From assembly GCF_902706605.1 (NCBI RefSeq), contig NZ_CACSLH010000007.1, positions 1-64,000 of the forward strand: a DNA stretch of 64,000 nt, given 5' to 3'. Below the pieces are notes generated by a model. It worked only from the letters and a program-made list of their open reading frames with translations, ran no database searches and was not told where the DNA came from. A program made the translations under genes and the position numbers. Positions 43,095-52,828 of the stretch are shown in pieces; the stretch's first letter is position 1, and every line of letters starts with the position of its first letter. The DNA comes from Enterococcus sp. CSURQ0835 (lineage in GTDB: Bacteria > Bacillota > Bacilli > Lactobacillales > Enterococcaceae).

Positions 43095-43784
43095 ATGAAC
43101 GAAAAAAGTTTATTGCGAGCACTGCCAGAAAGTTCTTGGCCACGAGAACGTTTGTTGCGCGTTGGCGAAAAAAATCTCTCGGATCAAGAACTTTTAGCGA
43201 TTCTCTTACGGAGTGGTTCGACGAGTCAAAACGTGATGGAACTCGCTGGTAGCATCTTACGAAGTGTCTCTGATCTTTACCGGTTAAAAGAGCTTTCGAT
43301 TCCTGAGTTGATGACGTTTAACGGGATCGGCAAAGTCAAAGCGGCTGAGTTAAAAGCTGCACTAGAGTTTGGTCGGCGCGTCACTATAGCTAAACAGCCG
43401 AAGCTAGGGCAAGTCCATTCTAGTTTTGGGGTAGGTCAGACACTGATGGAACATTTACGCGGATTGCAACAAGAACACTTAGTCGCGTTGTTTTTAAATA
43501 CGAAAAATGAAGTCATCTTACAAAAAACGATTTTTATCGGTTCTTTGAATCAATCGATCGCTCACCCACGAGAGATTTTTAAAGAAGCGGTGCGGATCAG
43601 TGCAGCTCGGATCGTTTTAGGCCATAATCATCCCAGCGGCAATCCACTGCCGTCAAAAAATGATCTAGTTTTTACAAAACGCATTCGTGACTGCGGTGAA
43701 ATGATGGGAATCGAGGTGTTAGACCACGTGATCGTCGGGGAAGAAAAATATTTCAGCTTGCGGGAAGAAAATTATTGGGATTAG
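43095..43784 (+). CDS. radC: RadC family JAB-domain protein
   Basis: The 229-aa protein has N-terminal helix-hairpin-helix (LMTFNGIGKVKAAELKAALEFG, about 72-93) and a JAMM metal motif HNHPSGNPLPSKND (177-190). The family was named for DNA repair, but its role is unclear. ATG 43095 follows AAAGGAG; the frame opening at 43065 overlaps the hairpin. Confidence 0.93.
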   Translation: MNEKSLLRALPESSWPRERLLRVGEKNLSDQELLAILLRSGSTSQNVMELAGSILRSVSDLYRLKELSIPELMTFNGIGKVKAAELKAALEFGRRVTIAKQPKLGQVHSSFGVGQTLMEHLRGLQQEHLVALFLNTKNEVILQKTIFIGSLNQSIAHPREIFKEAVRISAARIVLGHNHPSGNPLPSKNDLVFTKRIRDCGEMMGIEVLDHVIVGEEKYFSLREENYWD

Positions 43785-43798
43785 CAAATTGAGAACCC

Positions 43799-43828
43799 TT
43801 GCAAAAAAGAATCAACAAGTGGTACACT
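43799..43828 (+). promoter_or_regulatory. Promoter of the cold-shock gene
   Basis: TTGCAA (43799-43804), 18-nt spacer, TACACT (43823-43828). It predicts a leader of about 105 nt, long leaders being common for csp mRNAs. Confidence 0.6.
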
Positions 43829-43939
43829 ATTAATGTAATTTTGTTTGATTTGATGAAACGGGTGAAACACAGTATCATCTCTATCGTACTGAGCAATGTT
43901 ACAATCAATAAGTGCAGACGCACGAGGAGGAACAGATTC

Positions 43940-44140
43940 ATGGAAAATGGAACAGTAAAATGGTTTAACGCAGAAAAAGGGTTTGGCTTTATCACACGCG
44001 AAGATGGCAGCGATGTATTCGTACATTTCTCAGCTATCCAAGGCGACGGCTTCAAAACACTTGAAGAAGGTCAAGCAGTAACTTTTGATGTTGAAGAAAG
44101 CGATCGTGGACCACAAGCTACGAACGTTGAAAAACAATAA
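43940..44140 (+). CDS. Cold-shock protein
   Basis: The 66-aa CSD protein has RNP1 KGFGFITRE and RNP2 VFVHFSAI, full family length, acting as an RNA chaperone. GAGGAGGAACAGATTC precedes the ATG. The longer frame from 43799 is the untranslated leader. A terminator follows directly. Confidence 0.96.
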   Translation: MENGTVKWFNAEKGFGFITREDGSDVFVHFSAIQGDGFKTLEEGQAVTFDVEESDRGPQATNVEKQ

Positions 44141-44143
44141 ACC

Positions 44144-44185
44144 AAAAAATCCCCTGGAGCCTCGGCTTTCAGGGGGATTTTTTTG
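44144..44185 (+). terminator. Rho-independent terminator after csp
   Basis: AAAAAATCCCCCTGA-type stem (AAAAAATCCCCTGGA with CAGGGGGATTTTTTT), long T-run. Confidence 0.92.
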
Positions 44186-44230
44186 CTTTAGGATAACGAA
44201 CACAGTAAGTGGGTTTGAATCGAGCATTCG

Positions 44231-44734
44231 TTATTGGAATAAAATGGCTAATAATTCACTTTCATCAGAAATTTCTTCTAAGTGATTGGCCATCAAGACT
44301 GCTTTTCCGATGCAGTACTGCCAGTAAAGTGGGAACATCAAATTGATTTTTTGCTGGGATGGACCAAATTCTAAACGAGAGAAGACGTCTTGGGTGATTT
44401 GTTTGACCGCGTCGATGGTCTCTTTGTCTTGTAAAAAGAAGCGCTGAAATTCTTCGGGGTAGTCGTTGGCGTAGTTGACGATCGTGTTGGTCAATTCGTG
44501 GATGTTTTTTGGCTGCTGATCTTCTAAAAAATCAGAATACTTGGCGATGATGCGGCGGGTCAAAACTGTTTTTAGTTCAGCCAAGTTATGAAATTCGCGA
44601 TAAATCGGTTGGGTCGAACAAGCGACTTGTTGGGCGATGTTGCGAGCGTGAAATTTTTTAAAGCCTTCTTTGATGATTAGTTGATAAGCGCCATCGATGA
44701 TTTGATCGCGATGGACTCGTTTAGTTCTTACCAT
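44231..44734 (-). CDS. TetR/AcrR family transcriptional regulator
   Basis: The 167-aa protein has an N-terminal helix-turn-helix (DQIIDGAYQLIIKEGFKKFHARNIAQQVACSTQPIYREFHNLAEL, in essence residues 10-53). The C-terminal ligand domain is short (LMFPLYWQYCIGKAVLMANHLEEIS). AGGAGTCGATAAC precedes the ATG. Target unknown; no divergent partner gene. The palindromic operator upstream of the HrtBA-like genes has no adjacent regulator, but linking the two would be speculation. Confidence 0.85.
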   Translation of the reverse strand: MVRTKRVHRDQIIDGAYQLIIKEGFKKFHARNIAQQVACSTQPIYREFHNLAELKTVLTRRIIAKYSDFLEDQQPKNIHELTNTIVNYANDYPEEFQRFFLQDKETIDAVKQITQDVFSRLEFGPSQQKINLMFPLYWQYCIGKAVLMANHLEEISDESELLAILFQ

Positions 44735-44903
44735 GTTATCGACTCCTATTTTTTATTACTCAAAACAACAGACTCTGTAGTGTATTAAATAACCAACAAA
44801 ATCTTACTATTTTATATCTATTTTCCATTTTCACGATTTTTAGTGCTTTTGTCAATCCCATATCTTAAATTCAGTTAAAAAAATAATTTAAATCGCATAA
44901 AGC

Positions 44904-44913
44904 AAAGCGCTTT
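44904..44913. promoter_or_regulatory. Possible cre-like palindrome upstream of the TetR gene
   Basis: AAAGCGCTTT is identical to the core of the ideal CcpA site, but the outer TG/CA bases are missing (GC..CG). About 170 nt from the start codon. Confidence 0.3.
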
Positions 44914-44969
44914 CGCTAAATTTATTAAAATTATCAAATCAACAGCACTAGTTTTTTTTATAAGAGACA

Positions 44970-45003
44970 AAAAAGAAGCACGGCTTGTTAGCTGCGCTTC
45001 TTT
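44970..45003 (-). terminator. Terminator of the rnjA transcript
   Basis: Minus-strand AAGAAGC...GCTTCTT with inner AGCTAACAAGCC pairs and a T-run (TTTTTT) at the distal side. Confidence 0.85.
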
Positions 45004-45016
45004 GGATTACTAAATT

Positions 45017-46693
45017 TTATTTGTCAGGCGTCATGATCATCGGAATGATCATCGGATGCCGTTCCGTTTCATCAAATAAAAATGGTTGTAAGGCTGAAAC
45101 CATCGCGTCTTTTAATTTCCCTTCCGTACAGTTAGGCGAGTTCAATGCTTCGCGTAACGCGTGGAATAAAATTCGTTGGCCTTCACTGATCATTTCGCCT
45201 GATTCTCGCATGTAAACAAAACCACGAGATAAAATGTCAGGACCAGCTAAGACTTCTTTTTTCGCAATGTCCACAGTGGTAACGGCAACGACTAAGCCTT
45301 CTTCAGATAAAATGCGGCGATCACGTAAGACGACGTTGCCGATGTCGCCGATCCCGCTGCCGTCGACATAAACGTCACTGGCATTAAAGTGGCCGCATGG
45401 TCGAGCGGAGTCCGCGGTGAGAGCTAACATGTCGCCGTTTTCCATAATAAAACAATTTTCTTCCGGCACGCCGGTATCTTGGGCTAGTCCCGCGTGGATC
45501 TTCAACATCCGGAACTCGCCGTGGATCGGCACGAAATATTTTGGTTTCATCAAACGGAGCATCAATTTTTGTTCTTGCTGACTGCCGTGACCAGAAGTAT
45601 GAATGTTGTTGACTTTACCGTGAATCACTTCAGCGCCAGCTTCTGATAATAGATTGATCAAATGATTGACACTCGTCGTGTTACCAGGGATCGGTGAACT
45701 AGAAAAGATCACGGTATCTTCTGGTTGAATTTGAATCTGACGGTGTGTTCCGTTGGCGATCCGGCTAAGGGCGGCCATTGGTTCACCTTGGGAGCCGGTA
45801 CATAAGATCAACAGTTCATTAGCTGGGATGCGGTTGATCTCGTGCGAATCGACAAATGTTCCATCAGGGACATTGATGTAGCCCAAGTTTTGTCCATTGA
45901 CGATGGCGTTTTCCATACTGCGGCCAAAGACTGCGATCTTACGTCCAGTGGCGACCGCGGCATCGGCTGCTTGTTGCAGACGGAAAATATTTGAAGCAAA
46001 CGTCGCGAAGATGATCCGACCTTTGATTTTTTCCACGATGTGTAAAATCGAGGTGCCGATCGTTTTTTCTGATTTTGTAAACGTTGGGATTTCCGCGTTC
46101 GTACTGTCAGATAATAAACACAAGACGCCTTCTTCACCGAGCTTTGCCATCTTGTGTAGATTAGCAGGCTCGCCCACTGGTGTGAAGTCAAATTTAAAAT
46201 CGCCTGTCTCGACAATGTTGCCTGACGGTGTTTTGACGACGACGCCTAATGGATCTGGAATACTGTGGGTCGTTCTAAAAAAGCTGACCGACGTTTTGCG
46301 GAAACGGATCACCGTATCTTCCGTGATCTCGTGTAATTCCGCATCGCGCAGTAAACCATGTTCGTCTAACTTGTTGCGGATCAATGATAAAGCTAACGGT
46401 CCGCCGTAAACGGGAATGTTGGCTTTTTTTAATAAATAAGGCACGCCACCGATGTGATCTTCATGCCCGTGTGTGATGACGAGTGCTTTGACTTTGTTGA
46501 TATTTTGAACGACATAGCTGTATTCAGGAATGACATAATCAATCCCTAACAGATCGTCTTCCGGGAATTTGATCCCGGCATCGATGATGATGATCTCATC
46601 TTGAAATTGGACCCCATACATATTTTTTCCAATCTCACCTAGACCACCGATCGCGAAAACACCTGTCTCGTTGTTTTTCAGCGATAACTTCAT
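45017..46693 (-). CDS. rnjA: Ribonuclease J1
   Basis: The 558-aa metallo-beta-lactamase/beta-CASP RNase has 5'-exonuclease and endonuclease activity. [13 protein letters not shown] is at the start, zinc motif [15 protein letters not shown] near residues 73-87, VETGDFKFD, and beta-[20 protein letters not shown]. The C-terminal domain includes HGEFRML and [11 protein letters not shown]. Located 1 nt after rpoY, the usual Firmicutes pair; GGAG inside the end of rpoY is its ribosome site. Confidence 0.96.
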   Translation of the reverse strand: MKLSLKNNETGVFAIGGLGEIGKNMYGVQFQDEIIIIDAGIKFPEDDLLGIDYVIPEYSYVVQNINKVKALVITHGHEDHIGGVPYLLKKANIPVYGGPLALSLIRNKLDEHGLLRDAELHEITEDTVIRFRKTSVSFFRTTHSIPDPLGVVVKTPSGNIVETGDFKFDFTPVGEPANLHKMAKLGEEGVLCLLSDSTNAEIPTFTKSEKTIGTSILHIVEKIKGRIIFATFASNIFRLQQAADAAVATGRKIAVFGRSMENAIVNGQNLGYINVPDGTFVDSHEINRIPANELLILCTGSQGEPMAALSRIANGTHRQIQIQPEDTVIFSSSPIPGNTTSVNHLINLLSEAGAEVIHGKVNNIHTSGHGSQQEQKLMLRLMKPKYFVPIHGEFRMLKIHAGLAQDTGVPEENCFIMENGDMLALTADSARPCGHFNASDVYVDGSGIGDIGNVVLRDRRILSEEGLVVAVTTVDIAKKEVLAGPDILSRGFVYMRESGEMISEGQRILFHALREALNSPNCTEGKLKDAMVSALQPFLFDETERHPMIIPMIMTPDK

Positions 46694-46694
46694 C

Positions 46695-46907
46695 TTAGAA
46701 CTCCATCAACTTAAAGTCGGCATGTTCTTTCTCGTAATCAAGATGACTGCCTTCTAAAAGTTGAACGTATTCCACATTATATGGGGTGTGCTCGCGCATC
46801 AATTCACGGACGGTTACTTCGTCTGTTGCTTCAACGTAAACCGAATGCGTTTGCTCTCTTTTGGGATTGCGTTCTTTGGTTTCTTGATAATAAACTTTGA
46901 AAATCAT
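46695..46907 (-). CDS. rpoY: RNA polymerase epsilon subunit
   Basis: A 70-aa small subunit of Firmicutes RNA polymerase (DUF1447). [26 protein letters not shown] and [22 protein letters not shown] are family-typical. AAAGGAGATTTTTT precedes the ATG. An extended -10 TGT-TATAAC on the minus strand (47073-47065) would give a leader of about 150 nt. Confidence 0.95.
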   Translation of the reverse strand: MIFKVYYQETKERNPKREQTHSVYVEATDEVTVRELMREHTPYNVEYVQLLEGSHLDYEKEHADFKLMEF

Positions 46908-47332
46908 AAAAAATCTCCTTTATCTGCTTCTAGCAGTATTTTTCCACAACAAAATGAGGGGCTCGTGCCGCCTAAAAAATTTTATGCTCAGTCAAAAAGA
47001 AAACTCTAGTTCACTGAGAGAAAGCCTTGACTTTGCTTTCTGCTGGTTACATCTTTCACCGAGTGTTATAACAAGTGCTTTTAGTTTATCACAGAATAAA
47101 GCAGAAGTATAGAAACTAAGCAGCGATCAAAGTGAACTGATCGACCAGAAAGTTGTTCCAGTTAGCGCGGTGAAATTTTTAGTCTTGTGCGATTCAGTGA
47201 GCAGCCCAGTTGAAAAAATCTTCTTTCTGCTAGTTCATTGTGCAGCGATCAACTGAAAGCTAAATTTTGGTATCTTTCCTGAAAACAAATATGGTATATT
47301 GAAAGTATTGGATTACAGAAAGAAGGGATTAA
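46908..47332. other. Intergenic region between rpoY and the ABC pair
   Basis: Holds the minus-strand extended -10 near 47065-47073 for rpoY-rnjA. On the plus strand, TGG-TATATT (47292-47300) is an extended -10 for the ABC genes, about 33 nt before the ATG. Otherwise nothing recognised. Confidence 0.5.
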
Positions 47333-49063
47333 ATGAAATTGATGTGGCGCTATACGTTGCGCTATAAAAAGTTGTTGTTGTTGGATTTTATCAGTGTGTT
47401 CGGTTTTATTTTGATCGAGCTGGGCTTGCCAACGATCTTGGCGTCGATGATCGATCGCGGGATCGGCCAAAAAGATTTCGGTTATATTCAAAAAATGGCA
47501 CTGGTGATGATCGCGATTACGGTCGTCGGTGTCTTGCTAAATATTTTGTTACGCTACGTCAGTTCACAGATCACTTCGCGGATGGTCGCTGATATTCGCG
47601 ATGATTTGTTTGCAAAAGTCCAAACGTTTTCTCACACGGAATATGAAACGTTAGGCGTCTCTTCACTTATCACGCGAACGACTAACGATGCGTATCAGAT
47701 CATGTTGTTCATGCAAAATATTTTGAATATGGGTTTTATGACTCCCATGATGTTTGGTGCGAGTTTGTATTTGATCATGCGGACTAGCCCGAGTCTCGGG
47801 ATCTATGTTTTGGGTTCGCTGCCGATCTTGTTGCTGGCAGTTATTTTAATCGCGAAATATTCAGAGCCACTTTCCAGTAAGCAGCAAAAAAATCTCGATA
47901 ACATCAACAGTATTTTACGAGAAAATCTAGCTGGCTTGCGGGTGATCCGAGCATTTGTCAAAGAAAAATTTGAAGAGACGCGCTTTCGGAAAGTCAACGA
48001 TGCGTACGCAGACAGTTCACGCAGCTTGTTTCATTTGATGGCGATCGCGCAACCGGGATTTTTCTTCCTATTTAATATCGTGATGGTCTTGATCATTTGG
48101 AATGGAACATTGCAGATCGATCATGGCCAATTAGAAATCGGTACTTTGATCGCGTTTATTGAATATATTTTTCACGCGCTGTTTTCATTCATGTTGTTTG
48201 CCACGGTCTTTATGATGTATCCGCGAGCGAATGTTTCTGCGTTACGGATTCAAGAGGTGTTTGATCAACAACCTGTTATCACAGATCCCAAAGATGGCGT
48301 GCGAGAGACCGAGCAAAAAGGGTATTTGGAATTTAAAAATGTGACCTTTGCCTATCCCGGTCATGCGGAAAGTCCAGTGATCCGAGATGTGAGTTTTACC
48401 GCCAGTCCTGGCGAGACCGTAGCTTTTATCGGCAGTACGGGTTCTGGTAAATCAACCTTGATTCAATTGATCCCGCGTTTTTATGATGTGACAGAAGGGC
48501 AAGTGTTAGTCGATGGGATCGATGTCCGCAAGTATGATTTAAAAGCATTGCGCAAAAAGATCGGGTATATTCCGCAAAAAGCACAGTTGTTTACGGGGAC
48601 GATCGCTGAAAATTTGCGTTACGGGAAAAAAGATGCGAGTCAAACGGAATTAGAGCAAGCGGCTGAAATCGCGCAAGCAGCCGAATTCATTTCGCAAAAA
48701 GCAGCGGGCTTTGACGAACGTTTAGCAGAAGGCGGCAGTAATTTTTCTGGCGGCCAAAAGCAACGGCTGTCGATCGCTCGAGCGGTGATCCGCCGACCAG
48801 AGATCTATATTTTTGATGATAGTTTTTCGGCACTCGATTACCAGACGGACGCAAAATTGCGGACTCGGTTGAAAAAAGAAACGACGGCCTCGACTGTTTT
48901 GATCGTGGCACAACGAGTGGGGACGATCATGCATGCCGATAAGATCGTTGTCTTAAACGAAGGCGATGTCGTCGGGATCGGAACGCACGAAGAATTATTG
49001 CAAACGTGTCCGATCTATCATGCGATCGCAGCCTCTCAATTGTCAGAGGAGGAATTAGGATGA
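47333..49063 (+). CDS. efrA: Multidrug ABC exporter subunit A (EfrA/LmrC-like, degenerate ATPase site)
   Basis: A 576-aa half-transporter with six N-terminal helices (about 1-320) fused to an ATPase domain. Walker A is GSTGSGKSTLIQ, Q-loop IGYIPQKAQLF, signature FSGGQKQRLSIARAV and Walker B IYIFDDSFSALD. The usual Glu after Walker B is Asp, and the H-loop His is replaced (VAQRVGTI). Together these are the mark of the non-catalytic site in heterodimeric exporters. Partner is the overlapping next gene. GAAAGAAGGG lies before the ATG. Confidence 0.87.
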   Translation: MKLMWRYTLRYKKLLLLDFISVFGFILIELGLPTILASMIDRGIGQKDFGYIQKMALVMIAITVVGVLLNILLRYVSSQITSRMVADIRDDLFAKVQTFSHTEYETLGVSSLITRTTNDAYQIMLFMQNILNMGFMTPMMFGASLYLIMRTSPSLGIYVLGSLPILLLAVILIAKYSEPLSSKQQKNLDNINSILRENLAGLRVIRAFVKEKFEETRFRKVNDAYADSSRSLFHLMAIAQPGFFFLFNIVMVLIIWNGTLQIDHGQLEIGTLIAFIEYIFHALFSFMLFATVFMMYPRANVSALRIQEVFDQQPVITDPKDGVRETEQKGYLEFKNVTFAYPGHAESPVIRDVSFTASPGETVAFIGSTGSGKSTLIQLIPRFYDVTEGQVLVDGIDVRKYDLKALRKKIGYIPQKAQLFTGTIAENLRYGKKDASQTELEQAAEIAQAAEFISQKAAGFDERLAEGGSNFSGGQKQRLSIARAVIRRPEIYIFDDSFSALDYQTDAKLRTRLKKETTASTVLIVAQRVGTIMHADKIVVLNEGDVVGIGTHEELLQTCPIYHAIAASQLSEEELG

Positions 49064-50820
49064 GAAAGTTTTCTTCTTTAAAACGGTTGATGCACTACAT
49101 TAATCCGTACAAAAAAACCTTTTACCTCGTGTTGTTTTTTGCGATCGTGACTTTGATCTTAGGAACGCTCGTCCCGTATTTAACGGGGCTTCCGACAACC
49201 GAGGTCGCTAAAAATGTTCAGCAAGGAGAAGCCATTAACTTTGCGTATGTCTTTAAATGGCTCGTAGTGGTGGTCATCGTCGGGATCATTTATTGCGGCA
49301 CGCAGCTTGCGACGGGATGGCTGATGGCCAATGTCGTTCAAAATGCGATGCGTGATCTGCGAGAAGCGATCGAAACTAAGATCAACCGTTTGCCAGTTTC
49401 GTACTTTGATAAAAATCAGCAAGGTAATATTTTATCGCGTGTGACCAATGATGTGGACGCGGTGAGCAATGCGTTACAACAAGCGATCGTAAAGTCAGTC
49501 AACGCTGTGCTGGGAATCTTTTTTGCCATCTTGATGATGTTTTATATCAATCCACTGATGGCCGTGATCTCCATGATTATGATCCCAACCTCGCTTTTGA
49601 TCTCACGCAAGATCGTCCAAGTCTCGCAAAAAGATTTCCAACAGATGCAAAATTCATTGGGCGAGCTGAATGGGTATGTCCAAGAAAACATGACTGGTTT
49701 TGGCGTGTTGAAATTATATGGTCGCGAAAAAGAAACCTTAGCCGGCTTTAAAAAAGTCAATCATGAATTACGGCATTCAGGTTTTCGCGCAGCGTTTGTG
49801 TCTAGTACGATGCAGCCGTTAGTTCAATTGACTGCGTATGCGACTTATATCGCGATGGCGGTTTTAGGTAGTTGGAATGTGATCCACGGTGTGATTTTAG
49901 TTGGGCAGTTGCAAGCGTTCATCCAATACATTTGGCAAGTCAGTCAACCGATGGGGGATATCACCCAATTATCTTCTATGATCCAAAGTGCTTCCGCTTC
50001 GGCGAAACGCGTGTTTGAGATTTTAGATGAAGCAGAAGAAGTGGAAGTTAAATCAGCGGCGGTGATGAAGACACCGGTTGCTGGGAATGTAGCTTTTGAA
50101 AATGTCAGCTTCAGTTACGATCCGAAAAAGCCATTAATCAAAAATTTGAGCTTTTCTGTCAAGGCGGGGGAAACGGTGGCAGTCGTAGGGCCGACTGGTG
50201 CCGGGAAAACGACGCTGATCAATTTATTGATGCGTTTTTACGATGTGGATGAAGGCAAAATTTTAATCGATGGTGTCGATACGCAAGCGATGAAACGTTC
50301 CGATGTGCGAGCGCTCTTTGGAATGGTTTTACAAGATGCGTGGTTGTATGAAGGAACGATCGCGGATAATATTCGCTTTGGTCGTTTGGAAGCGACCGAT
50401 TATGAAGTAGTCGATGCGGCGAAAACCGCGAACGTCGATCATTTCATTCGCACGATGCCCGGCGGTTACGAAATGGAGATCAACGCAGAAGGTGATAATG
50501 TCTCCTTAGGGCAAAAGCAATTGTTGACGATCGCTCGCGCGGTGATCTCTGATCCAAAAATTTTGATTTTAGACGAAGCGACGAGCTCAGTGGATACGCG
50601 CTTAGAAAGTTTGATCCAAAAAGCGATGGATAAAGTGATGGAAGGCAGAACTAGTTTTGTGATCGCCCATCGTCTGTCAACGATTCGCGAGGCTGATTTG
50701 ATCTTAGTGATGAAAGAAGGTCAGATCATCGAACACGGCACGCACGAAGAATTGTTACAGCAACAAGGCTTTTATGAAAAACTATACAACAGTCAATTTG
50801 CCGAAGAAACAATCGAATAA
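49060..50820 (+). CDS. efrB: Multidrug ABC exporter subunit B (EfrB/LmrD-like)
   Basis: The 586-aa half-transporter has six helices and a canonical ATPase domain: Walker A GPTGAGKTT, Q-loop FGMVLQDAWLY, Walker B LILDEATSSVD and H-loop IAHRLSTI. The signature reads VSLGQKQLLTIARAV in place of LSGGQ, again typical for one partner of a heterodimer. The start overlaps the stop of the A subunit (ATGA), and GAGGAGG upstream decides ATG 49060 over the frame opening at 49006. Likely exports amphiphilic drugs or lipids. Confidence 0.87.
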   Translation: MRKFSSLKRLMHYINPYKKTFYLVLFFAIVTLILGTLVPYLTGLPTTEVAKNVQQGEAINFAYVFKWLVVVVIVGIIYCGTQLATGWLMANVVQNAMRDLREAIETKINRLPVSYFDKNQQGNILSRVTNDVDAVSNALQQAIVKSVNAVLGIFFAILMMFYINPLMAVISMIMIPTSLLISRKIVQVSQKDFQQMQNSLGELNGYVQENMTGFGVLKLYGREKETLAGFKKVNHELRHSGFRAAFVSSTMQPLVQLTAYATYIAMAVLGSWNVIHGVILVGQLQAFIQYIWQVSQPMGDITQLSSMIQSASASAKRVFEILDEAEEVEVKSAAVMKTPVAGNVAFENVSFSYDPKKPLIKNLSFSVKAGETVAVVGPTGAGKTTLINLLMRFYDVDEGKILIDGVDTQAMKRSDVRALFGMVLQDAWLYEGTIADNIRFGRLEATDYEVVDAAKTANVDHFIRTMPGGYEMEINAEGDNVSLGQKQLLTIARAVISDPKILILDEATSSVDTRLESLIQKAMDKVMEGRTSFVIAHRLSTIREADLILVMKEGQIIEHGTHEELLQQQGFYEKLYNSQFAEETIE

Positions 50821-50849
50821 CTTTTATAGGCGTGTGCAAGCAAGTCGCC

Positions 50850-50886
50850 AAAAGATCAGGATACGTGCATCCTGATCTTTTTTATT
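50850..50886 (+). terminator. Rho-independent terminator after the ABC pair
   Basis: Perfect stem AAAAGATCAGGAT, 6-nt loop, long T-run. Confidence 0.93.
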
Positions 50887-51291
50887 TTTTTGTAAATGGT
50901 TTGAGGGATCAAGCGTAAAAGAAGTTAGCCACGTTTACGATTCACCGTCATTTTTTCTTCGCGCGGTAGTTTGGTCTAGGAGCTGTTGCGCTTTTATGAG
51001 GGACTCTTCATAAGATTCTTAAAAAGTCGTCTAGTGAAAGGCCAACGAGAAAAGCAAAAAAATGAAGGAGTGAGCTGTTTTTTGAGGTTGATAAAAAATA
51101 ACCATTCCTCTTTATTAAAAAAAGATCGTTAGCCGGGCTGAATGAATGATGCTTTGCTAAAAAAAAGCTAACAACGATTGCTAATGAAAATGCTTTCAAT
51201 TACCATTTTAGTAGGGAACGACAGAAAAAATCAACTTGAAAGGAGTTAAACTGTTCCTGGGTAAAAAAATGAAAACATGGAGGGACTTATT
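50887..51291. other. Long leader/intergenic region before the amino acid permease
   Basis: About 400 nt without ORF. It holds TCGTTAGC (51126-51133) with a distant imperfect complement GCTAACAACGA, a cre-like site (51185-51198) and a weak promoter. No T-box or known riboswitch motif was found. Confidence 0.5.
51177..51205 (+). promoter_or_regulatory. Candidate promoter with cre-like site for the permease-pepS operon
   Basis: TTGCTA, 17-nt spacer, TACCAT. The spacer contains TGAAAATGCTTTCA (51185-51198), a near-perfect palindrome that differs from the ideal CcpA site TGAAAGCGCTTTCA at two central bases. Confidence 0.4.
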
Positions 51292-52815
51292 ATGTCGAAA
51301 GGAAAAAAACAAAAGCTGACGCTCATCTCATTGATCTTGATGATCTTTACTTCAGTCTTTGGCTTTACTAACATCACCCGCGCATTTTATTTGATGGGTT
51401 ATGCTTCGATTTTGTGGTATGTCTTAGCTGCGGTTACTTTTTTCTTACCATTTGCATTTATGTTATCGGAATACGGAGCAGCTTTTAAAGACAAAAAAGG
51501 CGGGATCTATTCTTGGATGGCGGAATCATTCAATCCTAAATTTGCTTTTGTCGGAACGTTTATGTGGTATGCTTCCTATATTATTTGGATGGTCAATGTC
51601 GGCTCTGGGATTTGGATTCCATTATCAAATGCGATCTTTGGGGTTGATAAGACGCAGCAGTGGACGCCGTTTGGATTGTCTGGTGTACAAACTTTAGGAG
51701 TATTAGGAATTATTTGGATCATCGTGATCACATTTGTTTCATCAAAAGGGTTAGACAGTATCAAAAAAGTTACGTCGATTGGCGGGACAGCGGTGGCGTT
51801 AATCAATGTAATTTTGTTTGTCGGCGGCTTAGCGATCTTGCTGCTAAACGGTAAGATGGCTCAGCCTTTGAGTCCACAAGCCTTCTTTGTTTCACCAAAC
51901 GCAGATTACACAACCATGATCCAAGTCTTTGGCTTTTTAGTTTTTGCGATCTTTGCTTATGGTGGGCTGGAAGTTGTCGGCGGGTTAGTCGATGAAACTG
52001 AAAATGCTGAAGTGACGTTTCCTCGAGGTGTTGCTATCTCAGCAGTCGTGATCGCAGTCGGATATGCCGTTGGGATCTTCATGATGGGAACGTTCACTAA
52101 CTGGACGTTTGCCTTTACTCAGTTTTCTGATGCGGAAGTAACGTTAGGAAATGTCGCGTACATCGCGATGAACAACATGGGCTATCAATTAGGCCACGCG
52201 CTTCATTTAACCGAAGCTGCTTCAGTGACTTTAGGTGTTTGGGTGTCACGTTATATGGGACTTTCAATGTTCTTAGCTTTAACGGGAGCCTTTTTCACTT
52301 TGATCTTCTCACCATTGAAACAATTGATCGAAGGAACACCAAAAGAAGTTTGGCCGAAATATTTGACTGTGACGAAAAATGATCTGCCAGTCAATGCCAT
52401 GAAAGTCCAAGCAGTGATCGTCATCGTGATCATCGCGTTAGTTTCATTTGGAGGAAGTGGCGCGAAATATTTCTTCCAAGTTTTAGTTTCCATGACGAAT
52501 GTTTCCATGACCGTACCATATATGTTTTTAGCGATCGCCTTTATCGGATTCAAAAAGAAAAAAGAGATCCAAAAACCATTTGAGATCTATAAGAGTCAAA
52601 CGATGGCTAACATCGCCGTAACAGTCGTAACGTTTGTCGTTGGTTTTGCCAATGTCTTCACCGTGGTTCAGCCAGCGATGCAAGGCGACGTTCCAGGAAC
52701 GATCTATTCTGTTTTAGGACCGGTCATCTTTGGAGTCGTTGCGATCGTGATGTACAATCGCTACGAGAAGAAACTTCTTTCAGGGATGATCCAACCAGAA
52801 ACAGATCAAGTGTAG
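51292..52815 (+). CDS. APC-superfamily amino acid permease (YjeM/GadC-like)
   Basis: A 507-aa protein with about 12-13 helices. N-terminal TLISLILMIFTSVFGFTNITRAFYLMGYASILWY is typical of the glutamate:GABA antiporter branch. YGGLEVVGGLVDETENAEVTFPRG is the helix 6-7 region. Substrate unknown. GGAGGGACTTATT precedes ATG 51292. It is 13 nt upstream of pepS; pairing with a peptidase suggests amino acid or peptide turnover. Confidence 0.87.
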   Translation: MSKGKKQKLTLISLILMIFTSVFGFTNITRAFYLMGYASILWYVLAAVTFFLPFAFMLSEYGAAFKDKKGGIYSWMAESFNPKFAFVGTFMWYASYIIWMVNVGSGIWIPLSNAIFGVDKTQQWTPFGLSGVQTLGVLGIIWIIVITFVSSKGLDSIKKVTSIGGTAVALINVILFVGGLAILLLNGKMAQPLSPQAFFVSPNADYTTMIQVFGFLVFAIFAYGGLEVVGGLVDETENAEVTFPRGVAISAVVIAVGYAVGIFMMGTFTNWTFAFTQFSDAEVTLGNVAYIAMNNMGYQLGHALHLTEAASVTLGVWVSRYMGLSMFLALTGAFFTLIFSPLKQLIEGTPKEVWPKYLTVTKNDLPVNAMKVQAVIVIVIIALVSFGGSGAKYFFQVLVSMTNVSMTVPYMFLAIAFIGFKKKKEIQKPFEIYKSQTMANIAVTVVTFVVGFANVFTVVQPAMQGDVPGTIYSVLGPVIFGVVAIVMYNRYEKKLLSGMIQPETDQV

Positions 52816-52828
52816 AGGTGGGAATAAA

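Noticed and set aside
44904-44913. AAAGCGCTTT as a firm CcpA site
   Set aside because: Outer consensus bases are missing and the distance to the TetR gene is large; kept only as a weak candidate.
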